A stretch of 64,000 bases of DNA from Ampelocalamus luodianensis (taxonomy: Eukaryota; Streptophyta; Magnoliopsida; Poales; Poaceae). Below are positions 23,084 to 35,946 of the stretch, piece after piece (position 1 is the first letter of the stretch; each line of letters begins with the position of its first letter). Both the position numbers and the translations under genes were made by a program. The DNA is taken from NCBI GenBank assembly GCA_036346255.1, contig CM070634.1:66792476-66856475 (forward strand), in the 5' to 3' direction. The notes beneath the pieces are model-generated. The model ran no database searches, had not been told where the DNA came from, and worked only from the letters and a program-made list of their open reading frames with translations.

Positions 23084-26000
23084 TGACCCTAACTTAGGGT
23101 TTGTATTTCAAATGTAAAATTTTGAGGAGAAATAAAAACTTTTGTTGCCTCTTCAAAATCATTTGAAAGTTTCTACATTTTTCCTAGCAATTTCCATTTT
23201 CTAGAATTAAATTCTTGTGAATGGAAATTGTTGTCAGCACATTCTTAGCCTTCAAACTTGTGATCATCCCTAGGAATATTTTTCCTGTCATCTTGATCAT
23301 CCTATCTACCTCCTGAATTATTTCACAATTTTTAGATTTTGTTTGCTATTTCAAATGGCCAAGTCAACTCTGTTTGAAATCTGGTCAAACTCCCTGTACA
23401 GCAGCTTGTGAATTTTCTCTAGAACAATGCAGTGCATAAAAAGTTATGGAAAAATTATACAAGGTTGTTCTCTGTCTCTAGTAGCTACCATAAAATTTCG
23501 AAATTTTTGGAGCTCAGGAGCTACCTCTAAAAATTCCCCAAACCTTCTCTGTCTTTTAAATCAAATTCCAAAAGTACTGTTCCTCGGGCCCGAACCCAAC
23601 CTCTGGCTCGAGTCCGACCGCGCCACTTGACTCGGTCGCGTCAACTAGCTGCACCGCGCGTGAGTCCAATCGATCGTGACCGTCCGATGCAAATCGAGCG
23701 ATCCACGTTGCGTCTTAACCGACTGTCCGAATGCATACATCAATCTCGGCCGTCCATCTCGAGATCCAGCGGTCGGGCGATTCAGATCGAGTCAAACCAC
23801 CGGTTCGCACCGTTTAAATCGATCGGCGACGGCGGTCCCACTGCAGGTTGTTTCCGCCCGTCGCCGCCATGCTCCAGCCACACGCTTCGCCGCAAGGCTC
23901 GCCGGCCGCCGCTTACATGCGTCTTTGCCACCTCACCTCACCGGTCTTTTCACGCCCACCGTCTCACCTCGCCGCCTCACTTTGCTCCTACAAAACCCTC
24001 AGAAGGCTTTCCTACCTCGTTTCGTCTCCATTGCGTTCTTCTCCACCGAGCTCCGGGCCGTGGCGCCGCTGCGACGCCTCGGCGTTCTCGCTGCTCCGGT
24101 GATCTCGAGCACGGCGGACGCGTCCGGCGTGTTCCACATCCACGAAGTAAACCCCTCAAGGAATTTGGGTTTCATCGCTTGTGGAGCTGCGCGTGGCCTT
24201 TCTTCTCAAGTCCGGCCGAAACCGCCTTTTCCACCGCCGCGTCTTCTCGGTGAGCTCGGCTCAATTCTTCGCTCGGTGAGCACCACCGACTCCACCTTTC
24301 TTCTCCACTCTCTCACTCGTCCTCTCGTTCACCCGAGCTCTGCGCCGTTAATCGCCTTGCGCCGCCGTGGGCTCTCGTCGCGGGCCACTCGGTGCCTCTC
24401 GTCGTCGCCAAGCACGCGGTGAGTTCTGGTAACTCACGATGCCCATGCGCGCTAAATTTCATTGTTTTCCTCTCTAGTGCGATCGCGCCTTGTCACCCCA
24501 TCGCCGGCCGCCAAGCTCGTCGCGGCGCCGCCACCGTGCTTCTCGGCGAACCGCGACCACCATCGGCTTGTGGTCCTCAGCGACCCATTTTGCCCGTCGC
24601 ACGGCGCGCCGCCACTCCATCACCGGCGGCGAATCCAGTCGAGCGCGAGATCCTCTGTTCTTCTTACGTTATTCCCCTCTGCATGCATGCGGCGGTGGGG
24701 CCTACCTTCAAAACCAATTAGTTAGCTGCTAATCATGATTATGATTGTTCTTTAGTTCACTCTCATGCTTGATCAATATTGGTATTAGAGGTTTGAAAGC
24801 ATTTTAGTTCTAGTTCTCTGTATATTTCCTCGTTGTCGTTTTACATTGTCGATGTCAAAATTGGTTTCATACTTGCTATTTAGGTCTTGATGAGTTCCTT
24901 AGGAAATAGTGTTTGGTATGGAATTATGTCGATTCGTGATTACGGATTTTTAAACCCTTGTTGGCATAAGTGATCTAAAGAAGTCATTAATGAATCTAGT
25001 GGTTTGTCTCGTAATTGTCTTTCCTCATTTACAGTGTAGTAAGGTCTTGTAGTGATAGCATCTTGTAATTGTTAAACTTCCTATATGTTGGTGTAATGCT
25101 TAGGTGTGTTAGTACCTGAAATTTTATTAAGGCCAACCATAATTAGAATTTTGTTTAGCACCTCATAGTTGGATAATTGCCTAGTCGGTATTGTCAATAG
25201 CTTTTGTAGGTTACGTAATATCGACTTGTAATGGTTGAGTTAGAGAACCTAGGCTGTTGTTGATTTATTAACTTGATGATTAAATAATAGATGTGCACAC
25301 AATCACCATCAAAGCTGTCCAAAGTTTAAAGCGTGTTAGAAGTTTGATTTTGAGGTTAACCTAGCAAATGAGTGGATGGGTCTCTGCGGCAATTATTTGT
25401 CATTCTTTGTGATAGTCTAGCCTTGGTGTATATGTTGGTGTTTGTATAGATGTTTGAGTTTTGCGGTGTTATTCGTTCTTATTATTTGTTTTGTTAATCG
25501 TTAGGATTCGATATTTGCGGCAACCACGAGGACGATCCTCCGCACCATATTGAGCAACGACAACCGTGCAAGCGGTTTGATCATGATTAATCGGTATTTT
25601 AAAGTTTAATATTTTGTTTCATTTGTATGTATGCATCGCTTAATTTGTGTTAAAATGGTTAGTTAAATCCGTAGTGCATATCCTGTAGACAAAATATGGA
25701 TCTCTACTACACGAGCCTAAGTTATTTCTTTGTGATTAGAGATCATTGGATGATCTCTTGTCACTTAGTAGATTCGGTCAACTTGCTTAGACATGCTTAG
25801 CTATCGGTAGAAGCGGGCGGTTATCGACTTTAGTCGGTAACCTTGATCACACAAAATTTACTATAACTTTATGTTTTAGCATTTCTGCTATGTTTATCTG
25901 CAAAACTAAAAATGAAAACAAAAATGGTTTAGACTTGGGCACAATGGTAAGGCGGTGTGATCATTGGGTGTACCGGAAAGGTGCAGAGTCAATTAAGGAC

Positions 26001-27154
26001 CGAGTTACTTGCGCCACCGTCTTGAGCATTTGCGTGCTAACCACACTAGAGTATATGGGACCTCTCTTGACCTAGTACTTTGGCGTGTATTGGCTCGGGA
26101 GTCGCGGGGAGGTCGCGGGAGGGATGGAGGTGGGAGCATGGTAGTTGTCAAAAGCTTTATCACGAGTGGGTAGTTGTCTTTTCGGCTTTACCATGTAGCG
26201 TATGGTGTTTCTACCCATCTGAGCGGCTCGAGGTTGATACACAATATTGGAAGCAGTCTCGTAGGACTTAGGTGTGCGGCATACCTTGGAAGTGTGCTTT
26301 GGCTTAAAGCGATGCGAAGTGTGGGTACATTGGTACACCTGCGGGGTTAAAACTATTCGAATAGCCTCGTCCTAGGTTATGGACACGCTCGGATCGCCCG
26401 TAAGAACTAGACTACAACATTTAAATTAAAACTTGATGGGTGGTGCGAATGCAGGATTAGTGCTATTGTTGGGGTGACTATTGGGATAGTCACTTCTAGG
26501 TTGTTTATCTTTCGCTATTGTTATTTATATCCTTCTTTTATTCCAATCTTAAAAATGAATTGCAAACTTGCCTTCAAAGCGTATTACCTTATTGCAAATG
26601 AAAATTGGCTTTATGCAAATAAAACATATGGCCTCCACTAAACAAGCTGCATGTAGCATATGAGCAGTGCGCTAGTTCACACGTCGGTCTTGCGGGTACA
26701 AAGACAATCTTTGTACTCGGGTGCTTTGCTTAATGTTTTGTTGCGAGAGGAAGAAGGTGAGCCTCGGGGTCCTCACTTACGTGAGTGTCTTTGTCGCCGT
26801 GGGTGGCGACTAGGCTTGGCGGTCGGTCGGATGCCTTGTGGGTTGAAGGCACACCGATTGGCTTTGTTTATAGCCATCTTATGGCACTTTTGCTTCATTT
26901 GTCTTTTTGTTGTTATTTGTGTATCTTGTGGCGATCGGCCATTATGCATAATATTGTTACTATTTGTTTATCTTCCGTTTGGAAGTGTGGTGTTTGGACT
27001 CTATGTGTGGAATGGAGTTGATGTCTAATTTTGTGCAGGGGTGTGTATCTTTGCTTTAGGAAGTATACATATCTCGAGATCGATTTATTTGATTTGTGAT
27101 GCTAGGACCGGTGGTTGGTTAAGCATTACAAACCAAATAAACTGGGTCCTCACA
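23084..27154 (+). repeat. A3 5' LTR
   Basis: It runs from CCCTAACTTAGGG (with the first bases damaged) to GGGTCCTCACA and is followed by a primer-binding site. Landmarks are the GC-rich block (about 23580-24720), hairpin I (25819-25842), the palindrome (about 26353), hairpin II (about 26476), hairpin III (about 26696-26718) and hairpin IV (about 27084-27141). The long open frames in the GC-rich block are not conserved. Confidence 0.85.
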
Positions 27155-27158
27155 AAGT

Positions 27159-27170
27159 TGGTATCGAGCC
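27159..27170 (+). other. A3 primer-binding site, shortened
   Basis: TGGTATCGAGCC replaces the canonical TGGTATCAGAGCC. It is the same shortened form as at 19694 and 42485. This may be a real change or a repeated error at a CAG site. Confidence 0.75.
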
Positions 27171-27568
27171 ATTCGACCGTAGTAACAAGCATAGTCGTCC
27201 TTAGGGTATTTTGAAAGTCTTATTTTCAAATTATAAAAGGTTTATGAAAACCTAGCGATTCTCATATTTTATTCCTTACCTATCTTAGCTTTCTACTCTC
27301 ATCTTACTCTAATTTAAGTTTTGAAACTTGGTTTCTCTCTTCACCTTTCAAAAGATAGTTACTACCGGTGGAATTAGTTTGGGGAGAACCATGAAGTTTA
27401 ATCCAACTAAAACTTGTGGGGATAATAGGGTAAGATGTAAAGGAGTGGTTATGTGTCGATTTTTTTGGTCGAACTTCATCACGCCTTGTGTTGCTAACCA
27501 CGGCTGCTTTCATGAATTTTGGCTTTCTTGCTCTTAAATTTGTTGCTAACTTGTCTTAGTAAAGCAGG
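27171..27568 (+). other. A3 leader
   Basis: AT-rich non-coding sequence between the primer site and gag, ending CTTAGTAAAGCAGG before ATG. It is more diverged from A1 and A2 than those are from each other. No gene is seen. Confidence 0.6.
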
Positions 27569-28618
27569 ATGGCGGGAGAGCGCGTGGTAGTCGGCAGGCT
27601 GGTCATGATGAGAGCTTCCTCCTCCGACCATGGTGAGGTTCTCGCTCGGTCGGCGAAACCGCATGGACGACAGCGCATCTTAGAGGTTATTGCTAGAATA
27701 CCTCCACTCCTGCCGGTGGTGGCGGCCACCGACTCGCGGGGACTTGCGAGTTCCTCCGTACACAACCGCCGACTTTCTCCGCTCGAGGACCCTCTCGATG
27801 CGGACGATTGGCTGCGCATGGTTGGCGAAGCTCAACATAGCTCGATGCCGAGCGCGGGACAAGGCGCTCTTCGCGTCCCACCGGCTTGGGCGCGGCACTC
27901 TCATGGTGGGAGAACTATCTCGCCATGCGGCCCGCGAGCCATGTGGTCGCGTGGGAGGAGTTCGATCGACTTTTACGTCGGGCCCACATCCCGGATGGCA
28001 CGATGAAGTGAAGAAAAGGAGTTCCTCGCGCTCAAGCAAGGCGCAAATCGTGACCAGTACCTTTACGAGTTCAATCATCGGCTCGTTATGCTCGGGTGAG
28101 GTGGCCTCGGATGAGGCTAGCGGGAGAAATTTATGGATGGCTTGTCAGAGGGCTGCGGGACAAGCTATCTGTTGTGAACTTCTCGGACTTTCGGGCCTTG
28201 GTAGATAAGGCCATTGTTGCGAGCATAAGGCAAAGCGGCTGGCGAGTCATAGCGCAAATGGGAGCGCATCGGTCTACTCACACACGGCCTCGTTCGTCCT
28301 CGGTGGGCGGCACGATGGCCGTTCTTTTGCTCCACCGCGCGAGACCATCTGCACCAGCTCCTCGCCCACCGCGAGCGTGTTTCACCACGTGCGCTGCGAT
28401 CGGCCAGCGAGCGGTCTCGCAATCCGGCGGCGAGGTGACTTGTTTTATTTGCCACAACAAGGGCCATTATGCGAATACACGCCTCCGAGTGTTGCGGCCC
28501 CTCGTCCTAATGGAGGGCGCGCGCGCGAGTGGTCACCGCGACGAGAAGATTATTGAAGACCGAGTGCGGCGTGTTCGGGTGAACCACCTTTGGTGAGGAG
28601 GCTCGGGGCGCGGATGTC
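27569..28618 (+). pseudogene. gag: A3 gag (frameshifted)
   Basis: The ATG at 27569 follows GCAG and encodes MAGERV. Blocks shared with A1 are RILEVIA (about 27675), a DADDWLR-like stretch (about 27800), the WWENYLAMRP region (about 27905-27935), KQGAKS-like codons (about 28035), FMDGL (about 28130) and FRALVDKAIVA (about 28190). A zinc knuckle C-F-I-C-H-N-K-G-H-Y-A-N lies at 28441-28476 with its first two cysteines and the histidine intact. The last cysteine is out of frame or changed. Many indels break the frame. Confidence 0.75.
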
Positions 28619-31600
28619 GTGATGGGTACACTTCTTGTTAATTCTCGTCTGCTGCGGTATTATTTGATTACGGAGCATCGCATTCTTTATTTCAAGATCA
28701 TTTGCTGCTTTGTTAGTGGTCTTCTTTGTGTTCCTTTGGAAGTTCCTTTGCTCATCCGCTCTCGGAATTCGGAAATGAGAGATTCTGATGTCGGGATGTT
28801 CCTATCATAGTTGAAGGTGGGATTTTTGGCAAATCTCATTACCTTTCGATTCAATGATCGGATGTGATTCTTGGCATGGATTGGTTGTCCCAACACTTGG
28901 GGCAAATCGATTGTGCCGGGAAGATTGTCTATCTTACCGACCCTTGGGTGAGCAAGCGGGTTTCGCCACGGCTTGGGGCCGTGTCTATGTGCATTAGAAG
29001 CAAAGCCGGCCTTGCGAATTCAAGATGTTCCCATAGTATCGACTTTGTGGATGTCTTTCTGAAGATTTGCACAGGATGCCTCGGTTCGAGACACAGGTTT
29101 GTCATCGAGTTGCTGCCGATGCAGCTCCGATTTGAAGCGCCGTATCGGATGCCTCCCAATGAGCTAGAAGAATTGAAGAAGCGGCTTGCGAGCTCCAAGC
29201 AAAGGGTTTCATCCGTCCCAGTTCATCTCCTTGGGGTTGTCAGGTGATCTTTGTGAAGAAGAAGGACAAGACTTTGCGCATGTGTGTTGATTACCGTCCT
29301 CTCAATGAGGTGGCGGTGAAGAACAAATATCCTCGCCCGCATTGATGATCTTTTTGACCGGTTATGCGGAGCTCAAGTGTTCTCAAGATTGATTTGAGTC
29401 GGGCTATCATCAAGTCGGATCGGGTGAGGATATTCGAAGACGGCCTTCACTACTCGTTATGGTGCATGCAGTACACCGTCATGTCTTTTGGTTTGACCAA
29501 TGCTCCGCGTTGTTCATGAACCTTATGAATTCGTATTCATGGAGTATTTGGACAAATTTGTGGTGGTTTTATTGATGACATTCTTATCTATTCCAAGGTG
29601 AAGCGAGCATCTTGAGCATCGAAGATTGTTTTGGGCAAGTTCGGGAACATCGACTATATGCAAAGTTCGACAAATGTGAGTTACGTTGAAGGAAGTGGCA
29701 TTCTTGGGCCATGTTCTTTCAGTTTGGAGGCATAAACGTGGATCGACAAAGTCGGCGATGTTCTATCTTGGGGCGGCCAAGTCGATCAGCGATGTGCGGA
29801 GTTTTCTTGGTTTAGCGGGCTACTATCGCGCTTTATCGAGAACTTCTCCAAAATCGCATAAGCCGATGACCGAATTGCTTAAGAAGGACAAGAAGTTTGT
29901 ATGGTCCTCTGCTTGTGATGAGAGCTTTCGGGAGCTCAAGCAAACGATTGACTTGACTCAGTCCTCACTCTTCACGATATCCGCAAGAGCTTCGATATTT
30001 ATTGCGATGCCTCTCGTCGGGGACTTGGGTGTGTTCTTATGCGGGAAGGCAAGGCGGTTGCCTATGCATCGGCGATTGAGACCTCACGAGCTCAACTATC
30101 CCACCCATGATTTAGAGCTTGCTGCGGTGGTTCATGCACTCAAGATTTGGCGGCATTATTTGATCGGTAATTGTTGTGAGGTGTATTCGATCACAAGAGT
30201 TTGAAATACTTATTCACTCGGCGGATCTGAACCTCGAGCGAGAGAGATGGCTAGAATTAATCAAAGATTATGACATGGGTATTGATATCATCACGGCAAA
30301 GCCAATGTAGTTCTTGATGCACTTAGCGAAAGGTGTATTGCGATACTCACGATGATCCAGAGCGACAACTGCACGCTGCTGCGGAATTCAGCGTCTCAAC
30401 TTGGGTTTGGTTGAGCATGGTTCCTTCTTTGCCTTGGTTGTGCAACCAACCTTGGTGGATCGGATCAAGGCGGCACAACAATCGGATGATGGCGTGGGTA
30501 AAATCAAGCGAGAACATCGAGGATGGTTCAGCCAAGTGTTTCACGAGAAGATGAACACGGTGTTGTATGGTTTGAGGCGGCGTCTGTGGTCCCAAAGATC
30601 CCGAGTTGCGGGATTTGATCCTTCGAAGCCCATGATTCGCCTTTGTCCATCCATCCGGGGCTACCAAGATGTACCAAGATCTGCGTCGAGAGATTACGGT
30701 GGACTCGCATGAAGCGCGAGATTGCGAGTTCGTGGCGGATGTGACATATGTTGTCGTGTCAAGGCGAGCATCGGCGTCAGTGGTCTTCTTGACCCTTACC
30801 TATACGAAATGGAAGTGGGATTACGTAGGCATGGATTTTATCAACTGGTCTACCCGTACTCCTGCGGGGAAGGATGCATTATGGGTTATCGTTGATCGAT
30901 TGTGAAGGTGGCTCATTTCCTTCGGTCGATCGAAGATTGATGTGAATCGATTAGCGGATCTTTACATATCCCGTATTGTGAGTGCGCATGGTGTGCCACG
31001 AACAATTGTGTCGGATCGTGGTTCTCTGTTCACCTCTCGGTTTTGGCATAGTCTGCGAGGAAGCCATGGGGACCCGTCTTTCATTCATTCGACCTATCAT
31101 CCTCGGGCCCGATGGTCGACGGGCGCGTCAACAGTGCTTGAAGACATGCTCGTGCTTGTGTTCTTTCCTATGGGAAGAATTGGGAGAAGTGCCTACCACT
31201 TGCGAGTTCTCCTACAACAACGACTTCGAGGCTAGTCTCGGTATGGCACCGTTTGAGGCTTTGTATGGGAGGCGACTGCGAACACCATTGAGCCGGTGAG
31301 AGGCGGTGAAGCGGTTCTTTGGTCGATTCCATCAATGAGGTGAAAGTCAAGTGCGATTGATTCGTGAGCACTTGCGCGTGCTCGATCGAGCGAGAAGAGC
31401 TATGCGGATCGTCGTCGTCGTGGTGAGTTTCCACCAACGACTTTGTGTATCTCAAAGTCTCACCTCACGAAAGGTCATCGTCGTTTGGCGTCAAGGGCAA
31501 ATTGGCTCCTCGGTATGTCGGACCCTACCGCATCATCGATAGAGTGGGAGCTGTTGCATACAAGTTAGAATTGCCGGCTACACTTGAAGGGTGCATGATG

Positions 31601-31845
31601 TTTTCCATGTGTCGCAATTGAAGAAGTGCCTCAGTGTTCGGTTGAGAAACACCATTGGAAAATATCGATGTGCGGGAAGATCGTCTTATCGTGGCGCCCG
31701 TTCGTATCCTCGAAGAAGTGAGCGCAGAACAAGGAACCGTGTGATCAAGTTCCTTAAAGTTCGGTGGTCAAACCACTCCAGAGGATGAAGCCACGTGGGA
31801 GCGGGAAGATCGTCTCGGCAGATTACCCATCCTTCTTCTCGGTGA
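28619..31845 (+). pseudogene. pol: A3 pol (frameshifted)
   Basis: The protease active site reads D-Y-G-A-S-H-S near 28674, where DSGASHS is expected. VILGMDWLSQHLGQIDCAG follows at 28864. RT has YRMPPNELEELKK (about 29140), MCVDYRPLNEV (about 29280) and catalytic FIDD at 29578-29589. The connection block RSFLGLAGYYRAL lies near 29800. RNase H spans about 29950-30330, with PHELNYPTHDLELAAV (about 30085). Integrase spans about 30540-31560, with GMDFINW (about 30830), SDRGSLFTSRFWHS (about 31010), APFEALYGRR (about 31245) and a GPYR codon run (about 31520). The chromodomain VIKFLKVRWSNHS (about 31742) ends at a TGA at 31843. Confidence 0.75.
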
Positions 31846-31866
31846 TCGAATCTCGGTGAGATTCTG

Positions 31867-31878
31867 TAAGGGGAGATT
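31867..31878 (+). other. A3 polypurine tract
   Basis: AAGGGGAGATT lies directly before the TG of the 3' LTR. It is the plus-strand primer site. The A1 version is longer in G (AAGGGGGGGAGA). Confidence 0.75.
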
Positions 31879-34800
31879 TGTAACACCCTAACTTAGGGTT
31901 TGTATTTCAAATGTAAAATTTTGAGGAGAAATAAAAACTTTTGTTGCCTCTTCAAAATCATTTGAAAGTTTCTACATTTTCCTAGCAATTTCCATTTTCT
32001 AGAATTAAATTCTTGTGAATGGAAATTGTTGTCAACATTCTTAGCCTTCAAACTTGTGATCATCCCTAGGAATATTTTCCTGTCATCTTGATCATCCTAT
32101 CTACCTCCTAAATTATTTCACAATTTTTAGATTTTGTTTGCTATTTCAAATGGCCAAGTCAACTCTGTTTGAAATCTGGTCAAACTCCTGTACAGCAGCT
32201 TGTGAATTTTCTCTAGAACAATGCAGTGCATAAAAGTTCTGGAAAAATTATACAAGGTTGTTCTCTGTCTCTAGTAGCTACCATAAAAATTTCAGAAATT
32301 TTTGGAGCTCAGGAGCTACCTCTAAAAATTCCCCAAACCTTCTCTGTCTTTTAAATCAAATTCTAAAAATCACATTCCTCGGGCCCGAACAACCTGCGGC
32401 TCGAGTCCGACGCGCCACTTGACTCGGTCGCGTCAACTAGCTGCACCGCGCGTGAGTCCAATCGATCGTGACCGTCCGATGTACCGTCGAGCGATCCGCG
32501 TTGCGTCTTAACCGACTGTCGAATGCATACATCAATCTCGGCCGTCCATCTCGGATCCAGCGGTCGGGCGATCGGTCGAGTCAAACCACGGTTCGCACCG
32601 TTTAGTCGATCGGCGACGGCGGTCCCACTGCAGTTGTTTCGCCACGTCGCCGCCATGCTCCAGCGCACCTTCGCCGCGGCGCTCTCGCCGCCGCCGCTTA
32701 CATGCGTCTTTGCCACCTCACCTCACCGGTCTTTTCACCGCCCACCTTCTCACCTCGCCGCCTCGCTTTGCTCCTACAAAACCCTCAGAAGGCTTTCCTA
32801 CCTCGTTTCGTCTCCATTGCCGTTCTTCTCCGGCCGAGCTCCGGAGCCGTGGCGCGCTGCCGCGCCCTCGGCGTTCTGCTCTCCGGTGATCTCGAGCACG
32901 GCGGACCGCGTCCGGCGTGTTCCACATCCTGAAAGTAAACCCCTCAAGGAATTTGGGTTTCATCGCTTGTGGAGCTGCGCGTGGCCTTTCTTCTCAAGTC
33001 GGCCGAAACGCCTTTTCCACCGCCGCGTCTTCTCGGTGAGCTCGGCTCAATTCTTCGCTCGGTGAGCACCACAGACTCCACCTTTCTTCTCCACTCTCTC
33101 ACTCGTCCTCGTTCACGGGCTCCTGCGCGGTTAATCGCCTTGCGCCGCCGTGGGCTCTCGTCGCGGGCCACTCGGTGCCTCTCTGCCGTCGCCAAGCACG
33201 CGGTGAGTTCTGGTAACTCACGATGCCCATCGCGCGCTAAATTTCATTGTTTTCTTCTCTAGTGCGATCGCGCCTTGTCACCCCAACTGCCGGCCGCCAA
33301 GCTCCGTCGCGGCGCGCCACCGTGCTTCTCGGCGAACCGCGACCATTGCCGGCTTGGTGGTCCTCAAGCGACCCATTTGCCCGTCGCCGCGGCCGCGCCG
33401 CCACTCCATCACCGGCGCGAATCCGAGTCGAGCGCGAGATCCTCTGTTCTTCTTACGTTATTCCCCTCTGCATGCATGCGGCGGTGGGGCCCTCCTTCAA
33501 AACCAATTAGGTAGTGCTAATCATGATTATGATTGTTCTTTAGTTCACTCTCATGTTGATCAATATTGGTATTAGAGGTTTGAAAGCATTTTAGTTCTAG
33601 TTCTCTGTATATTTCCTGTTGTCGTTTTACATTGTCGATGTCGAAAATTGGTTTCATGCTTGCTATTTAGGTCTTGATGAGTTCCTTAGGAAATAGTGTT
33701 TGGTATGGAATTATGTCGGTTCGTGATTACGGATTTTTAAACCCTTGTTGGCATAAGTGATCTAAAGAAGGCATTAATGAATCTAGTGGTTTGTCTCTGT
33801 AATTGTCTTTCCCTCTTTATTACCGTGTAGTAAGGTCTTGTAGTGATAGCATCTGTAATTGTTAAACTTCCTATATGTTGGTGTAATGCTTAGGTGTGTT
33901 AGTACCTGAAATTTTATTAAGGCCAACCATAATTAGAATTTTGTTTAGCACCTCATAGTTGGATAATTGCCTAGTCGATATTGTCAATAGCTTTTGTAGG
34001 TTACGTAATATCGACTTGTAATGGTTGAGTTAGAGAACCTAGGCATTGTTGATTTATTAACTTGATGATTAAATAATAGATGTGCACACAATCACCATCA
34101 AAGCTTTGTCCAAAGTTTAAAGCGTGTTAGAAGTTTGATTTTGAGGTTAACCTAGCAAATGAGTGGATGGGTCTCTGCAGCAATTATTTGTCATTCTTTG
34201 TGATAGTCTAGCCTTGGTGTATATGTTGGTGTTTGTATAGATGTTTGAGTTTTGCGGTGTTATTCGTTCTTATTATTTGTTTTGTTAATCGTTAGGATTC
34301 GATATTTGCGGCAACCACGGGGCGATCCTCCGCACCATATTGAGCAACGACAACGAATAAGCGGTTTGATCATGATTAATCCCAGTATTTTAAAGTTTAA
34401 TATTTTGTTTCAATTTGTATGTATGCATCGCTTAATTTGTGTTAAAATGGTTAGTTAAATCCGTATTGCATATCCTGTAGACAAAATATGGATCTCTACT
34501 ACAGAGCCTAAGTTATTTCTTTGTGATTAGAGATCATTGGATGATCTCTTGTCACTTAGTAGATTCGGGTCAACTTGCTTAGACATGCTTAGCTATCGGT
34601 AGAAGCTAGGCGGTTATCGACTTTAGTCGGTAACCTTGATCACACAAAATTTACTATAACTTTATGTTTTAGCATTTACGCTATGTTTATCTGCAAAACT
34701 AAAAATGAAAACAAAATGGTTTAGACTTGGGCACAATGGTAAGGCGGTGTGATCTGTTGGGTGTGGTGGAAAGGTGCAGAGTCAGTGGGGACCGAGTTAC

Positions 34801-35946
34801 TTGCGCCACCGTGCTTGAGCATTTTGCGTGCTAACCACACTAGAGTATATGGGACCTCTCTTGACCTAGTACTTTGGCGTGTATTGGCTCAGGTCGCGGG
34901 AGGTCGCGGGAGGATGGAGGTGGGAGCATGGTAGTTGTCAGAAAAGCTTTATCACGAGTGGGTAGTTGTCTTTCGGCTTTACCATGTAGCGTATGGTGTT
35001 TCTACCCATCTGAGCGGCTCGGGGTTGATACACAATATTGGAAAGCAGTCTCGTAGGACTTAGTCAGTGTTTGCATACCTTGGAAGTGTGCTTTGGCTTA
35101 AAGGCGATGCGAAGTGTGGGTACATTGGTACACCTGCGAGGTTAAAACTATTCGAATAGCCTCGTCCTAGGTTATGGACACGCTCGGATCGCCCGTAAGA
35201 ACTAGACTACAACATTTAAATTAAAACTTGATGGGTGATGCGAATGCGGGATTCGTGCTATTGTTAGGGTGACTATTGGGATAGTCACTTCTAGGTTGTT
35301 TATCTTTAGCTATTGTTATTTATATCCCTTCTTGTTATTCCAATCTTAAAATGAATTGCAAACTTGCCTTCAAGCTGTATTACCTTATTGCAAATGAAAA
35401 TTGGCTTTATGCAAATAAAACATATGGCCTCCACTAAACAAGCTTGCATGTAGCATATGAGCAGTGCGCTAGTTCACACGTCGATCTTGCGGGTACAAAG
35501 ACAATCTTTGTACTCGGTGCTTTGCTTAATGTTTTTGTTGCGAGAGGAAGAAGGTGAGCCTCGGGGTCCTCATACGTGGTGTCTTTGTCGCCGTGGGTGA
35601 CGACTAGGCTTGGCGGTCGGTCGGATGCCTTGTGGGTTGAAGGCACATCGATTGGCTTTGTTTATAGCCATCTTATGGCACTTTTGCTTCATTTGTCTTT
35701 TGTTGTTATTTGTGTATCTTGTGGCGATCGGCCATTGTACATAATATTGTTACTATTTGTTTATCTTCCGTTTGGAAGTGTGGTGTTTGGACTCTATGTG
35801 TGGAATGGAGTTGATGTCTAATTTTGTGCAGGGGTGTGTATCTTGCTTTAGGAAGTATACATATCTCGAGATCGATTTATTTGATTTGTGATGCTAGGAC
35901 CGGTGGTTGGTTAAGCATTACAAACCAAATAAGCTGTAGTCCTCAC
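31879..35946 (+). repeat. A3 3' LTR
   Basis: It runs from TGTAACACCCTAACTTAGGG to AGTCCTCAC and matches the A3 5' LTR throughout. It has a GC-rich block (about 32385-33510), hairpin I (34612-34635), the palindrome (about 35147), hairpin II (about 35270), hairpin III (about 35494-35514) and hairpin IV (about 35877-35933). It ends against B2 gag-pol sequence. Confidence 0.85.

Larger units (their letters stand above)
23084..35946 (+). mobile_element. A3: family A element inside B2
   Basis: A3 is complete from LTR to LTR. The 5' LTR is 23084-27154, the internal region 27155-31878 and the 3' LTR 31879-35946. The LTR start reads TGACCCTAAC instead of TGTAACACCCTAAC, so four bases appear lost. The flanks are CAGAA (23079-23083) and CTGAA (35946-35950), an imperfect 5-base duplication that could be exact if one CTG/CAG base call is wrong. 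The two A3 LTRs share TTTTGAGGAG and TTTGTTGCCTC variants not seen in A1 or A2. Confidence 0.8.
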